Positions 4,007 through 6,354 of a stretch of 6,354 nucleotides of DNA are shown piece by piece (the stretch's first letter is position 1; every line of letters starts with the position of its first letter). Position numbers and translations under genes: made by a program. Source of the DNA: CAIXDB01 sp038327915 (GTDB taxonomy: Bacteria; Patescibacteriota; Minisyncoccia; Phycocordibacterales; DATDWN01); NCBI GenBank assembly GCA_038327915.1, contig JBBQLO010000038.1, forward strand, positions 1-6,354. Reading direction: 5' to 3'. The notes beneath the pieces are model-generated. The model was not told the origin of the DNA and made no database searches. It worked only from the letters and a program-made list of their open reading frames with translations.

Positions 4007-5737
4007 ATGCCTAAGAAAAACACTGTTTCAAAAAAGCCTCATAAATATATTTTTGTAGTCGGTGGGGTTATGTCGGGAGTTGGAAAAGGTATTGCATCGT
4101 CTTCTATCGGTAAAATCCTTCAGTCGAAAGGCTTCAAGGTAAATCCCGTTAAGGTTGATCCATATTTAAATGTTGATGCCGGTAATATGAATCCTACTGA
4201 GCACGGCGAAGTTTTTGTGCTCGATTCAGGCCTTGAAACAGATCAGGACATGGGCAATTACGAGCGCTTTTTGGAAATGGATTTGTCATCCGAAGATTAC
4301 ATGACTTCCGGTATGATCTATCAGCATGTTATAAATCGTGAGCGAACACTTGGTTACAGAGGGAAATGTATCGAAGCTATTCCACACATTACAGATGAAA
4401 TCATTCGTAGATGGAAAAAGTCGGCAGACAATCATAACTCTGATATTTCACTTATTGAAATTGGAGGAACAATTGGCGACTATCAAAACATTCTTTTCAT
4501 TGAAGCTGCCCGAATTCTCAAAATTAAAAATTCACAAGACGTGATGTTTATTATGGTTTCGTATCTTCCCGTACCAGGTTCACTTGGAGAAATGAAAACT
4601 CGTCCAACGCAAAATGCTGTGCGTCAGTTGAATTCATATGGGGTACAGCCAGATGTTATTATTGCTCGAGGGACACAACCTCTCGACCAGAAACGTAAGG
4701 AGAAAATAGCTTTTTCGTGTTCGGTTGCTACTGAAAATGTTATTTCAGCTCCAGACATACAGAGTGTGTACGACGTTCCACTTAATTTTGAAAAGGACAA
4801 AATCAGTTCTGTTATTTTGAAATCACTGCATATGCGTGGTAAACCCCACAATGGTGAACTGGTCGAATGGAAGAAGTTTGTCGACAAACGAACAAAAGCT
4901 AAAAGGCAACTCAAAATAGCCGTTGTTGGAAAGTATTTCGACACAGGGGATTTTATGCTCTCCGATGCATATGTTTCAGTTATTGAAGCGGTTAAATTTT
5001 CTTCATATTGGTCTGATGCGCGGACCGAATTAACGTGGATTAATTCAAAAGAATATGAGAGTAATCCAAAAAAACAGAACGATCAGGCTGACGATATTCC
5101 ACAAAGAAACATAGATGAACTTAAGAATTTTGATGGTATCATTGTTCCTGGAGGTTTTGGAGAAAGCGGTATCGAAGGTGTTATTTTGGTTATAGAATAC
5201 GCACGCAAAAATAAAATACCGTATCTCGGACTTTGTTATGGTATGCAATTGGCAGTTATCGAATCCGCTCGTAATGTTTTGGGTTGGAAAGATGCGCATA
5301 CCGCAGAAATTAATCCTGAAAGCGAACATGTCGTTATCGATATCATGCCCGAACAAAAGAAAATTCTCTCAGAAGGAAAGTACGGTGCGACAATGCGGCT
5401 CGGAGCATACTCAGCGGTGCTTGGAGTTGGAACTATTGCTCACGCAGCTTACGCGTCCGTAGGATCTTTAGTGCAGGTAGATGGTGTGGATCAGATCTCT
5501 GAACGTCACCGCCATCGATACGAAGTTAATCCTGCCTTCATTATGGACATAGAAAAAACAGGACTGATTTTTTCTGGTAAGTCACCCGACGGGACACTCA
5601 TGGAGATTGTAGAACTCCCTCGTTCAGTTCATCCTTTTTTTATCGGTACGCAATTTCACCCAGAATTCAAAGCTCGACCACTTCATCCACATCCGTTATT
5701 TAGTGAATTCGTAAGGGCATGTTTAAGGAAAAAATAA
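4007..5737 (+). CDS. pyrG: CTP synthase (glutamine-hydrolysing)
   Basis: CTP synthase makes CTP from UTP, ATP and glutamine-derived ammonia, the last step of de novo pyrimidine nucleotide synthesis. The 576-residue protein (Escherichia coli has 545) has the N-terminal amidoligase with P-loop GGVMSGVGKGIASSS, VDPYLNVDAGNMNP, IEIGGTIGD and the nucleotide-binding GEMKTRPTQ. The C-terminal class I glutaminase follows: oxyanion strand VPGGFGESGIEG, nucleophile Cys410 in GLCYGMQ, and His551/Glu553 in FHPEF. All catalytic residues are present, so it should be active. Two conserved blocks differ from the E. coli form: the usual TVQ before IPHIT reads CIE (121-123), and GDIES reads GDYQN (157-161), a site linked to CTP feedback. 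Extra length includes an Asp/Gln/Lys-rich stretch around residues 344-375. The ATG follows a weak GAGAAAG, a possible ribosome-binding site. It is probably in the ftsEX transcript. Confidence 0.96.
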   Translation: MPKKNTVSKKPHKYIFVVGGVMSGVGKGIASSSIGKILQSKGFKVNPVKVDPYLNVDAGNMNPTEHGEVFVLDSGLETDQDMGNYERFLEMDLSSEDYMTSGMIYQHVINRERTLGYRGKCIEAIPHITDEIIRRWKKSADNHNSDISLIEIGGTIGDYQNILFIEAARILKIKNSQDVMFIMVSYLPVPGSLGEMKTRPTQNAVRQLNSYGVQPDVIIARGTQPLDQKRKEKIAFSCSVATENVISAPDIQSVYDVPLNFEKDKISSVILKSLHMRGKPHNGELVEWKKFVDKRTKAKRQLKIAVVGKYFDTGDFMLSDAYVSVIEAVKFSSYWSDARTELTWINSKEYESNPKKQNDQADDIPQRNIDELKNFDGIIVPGGFGESGIEGVILVIEYARKNKIPYLGLCYGMQLAVIESARNVLGWKDAHTAEINPESEHVVIDIMPEQKKILSEGKYGATMRLGAYSAVLGVGTIAHAAYASVGSLVQVDGVDQISERHRHRYEVNPAFIMDIEKTGLIFSGKSPDGTLMEIVELPRSVHPFFIGTQFHPEFKARPLHPHPLFSEFVRACLRKK

Positions 5738-5909
5738 TAAAAATTTTTTAAATTCTACGATTGAATAAGAATTCATTGTTCTCACTTTGTATTTTACTCG
5801 AATTTTGTATTAATTTTGTGTCCATCTTGTTTCATTTCCCGCTTTATTGCCTTGTAAAATCGGTTTTTTTGGCGTATTGTAATGAAGCTTTGTGATAGTT
5901 TAATTATAT

Positions 5910-5980
5910 TGCGAGATCGTCTAATGGTAGGACAATCGCCTCTGAAGCGGTTTATCTTGGTTCGAATCCAAGTCTCGCAG
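5910..5980 (+). tRNA. tRNA-Gln(CTG), CCA not encoded
   Basis: The acceptor is TGCGAGA/TCTCGCA, with the T1-A72 pair typical of bacterial tRNA-Gln. The D stem is GTCT/GGAC and the anticodon stem ATCGC/GCGGT carries loop CTCTGAA, so the anticodon is CTG, reading CAG. The T arm CTTGG-TTCGAAT-CCAAG is canonical and the discriminator is G5980. The next bases are CAG, so CCA is not encoded. The 172 bases between pyrG and this gene are AT-rich, without a strong terminator or an evident gene; a promoter could lie there but none is convincing. Confidence 0.95.
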
Positions 5981-6002
5981 CAGTCTCGGTAAATCACTGT
6001 TT

Positions 6003-6347
6003 TTAGGTGTATTTGCCAGTATCTGAAATGGGTTTTTGAATATATATTGAGCCACTGATTTGTTTTGGTGACCACTTCTTCTCTAGTTTTTCTTCGACAA
6101 CTACATTCAAAAATGGGCTGAGTGCCACTTTCAAACATTGTTCTTTAGCTCTCCATCTCTCAGCATATGCTTTGTGTTTAGCTTTGTCTGCCAGATACAG
6201 ACCGTTCACACTGTGTTTCTCAATCTCTCGACTGATTGTGTTAGGGCTTCGCTCGAGAAACTCGGCGATTCGCCGAATCTCGGAACCTGCCCAATACATT
6301 TTTTCAATACAAAATCGTTCTTCGAAATTTAAATGATGATATTTCAT
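6003..6347 (-). pseudogene. IS30-family transposase, N-terminal fragment
   Basis: The minus-strand frame gives 114 residues beginning MKYHHLNFEERFCIEKMYW, the typical start of IS30 transposases (HL..EER). A helix-turn-helix follows (about residues 22-45, SEIRRIAEFLERSPNTISRE), then the conserved WSPKQISGSI (WSPEQI.G.L in the family) near residues 92-101. After that the sequence stops resembling the family and ends at a TAA, only 22 bases from the 3' end of tRNA-Gln. Intact IS30 transposases have about 300-400 residues, so the whole DDE catalytic core is missing. The ATG at 6345-6347 is close to the window edge. The left inverted repeat, if any, lies outside. It is probably inactive. Confidence 0.85.
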
Positions 6348-6354
6348 ATGACAA

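Noticed and set aside
5738..5765. Possible pyrG terminator at the A/T palindrome after the stop codon
   Set aside because: The only pairing is AAAAA/TTTTT, without G-C pairs; the TGAAT/ATTCA pair just downstream is also too short.
5794..6138. 114-residue minus-strand open frame
   Set aside because: It runs straight through tRNA-Gln and overlaps the IS30 fragment in another frame. Its lysine-rich C-terminal part (about 5794-5870) has no recognisable family.

Overview
The window reads as a piece of a small, AT-rich bacterial genome, most likely from the Patescibacteria (Candidate Phyla Radiation), perhaps Parcubacteria-like. This is an inference from the prfB-ftsE-ftsX gene order, a shortened RF2 with no frameshift site, a divergent CTP synthase, missing Shine-Dalgarno sequences and short gaps. 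No marker gene here settles the taxonomy. The four intact proteins stop at TAA or TAG, and the RF2 keeps its UGA-reading SPF tripeptide, so the standard code is likely.

Layout. Bases 1-910 are gene-poor: a very strong hairpin terminator (41-83), a decayed transposase pseudogene on the minus strand (255-746) inside imperfect 31-bp inverted repeats (228-258 and 805-835), and a second hairpin terminator (876-912). From about 920 the plus strand carries a candidate promoter and a nested inverted repeat, then tRNA-Thr(GGT), a 114-bp GC-richer insert between two near-identical 30-bp copies of the tRNA 3' end, and tRNA-Thr(CGT). Two bases after the discriminator base of that tRNA comes the start codon of prfB (release factor 2). 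ftsE and ftsX follow (the FtsEX divisome ABC complex), then pyrG (CTP synthase). After a 172-bp AT-rich spacer with no recognisable gene come tRNA-Gln(CTG) and, on the minus strand, the N-terminal fragment of an IS30-family transposase running to the window edge.

Function. The core is a co-oriented housekeeping cluster covering decoding (three tRNAs, RF2), cell division and wall remodelling (FtsEX) and pyrimidine nucleotide supply (PyrG). Both flanks show mobile-element decay, and two of the three tRNA genes sit next to such debris. No clearly new multi-gene system is visible. The most unusual part is 1006-1320: a tRNA 3'-end duplication resembling an attachment-site scar, a long hairpin that would compete with the tRNA-Thr fold, and a tRNA-mRNA junction that leaves prfB almost without a leader.
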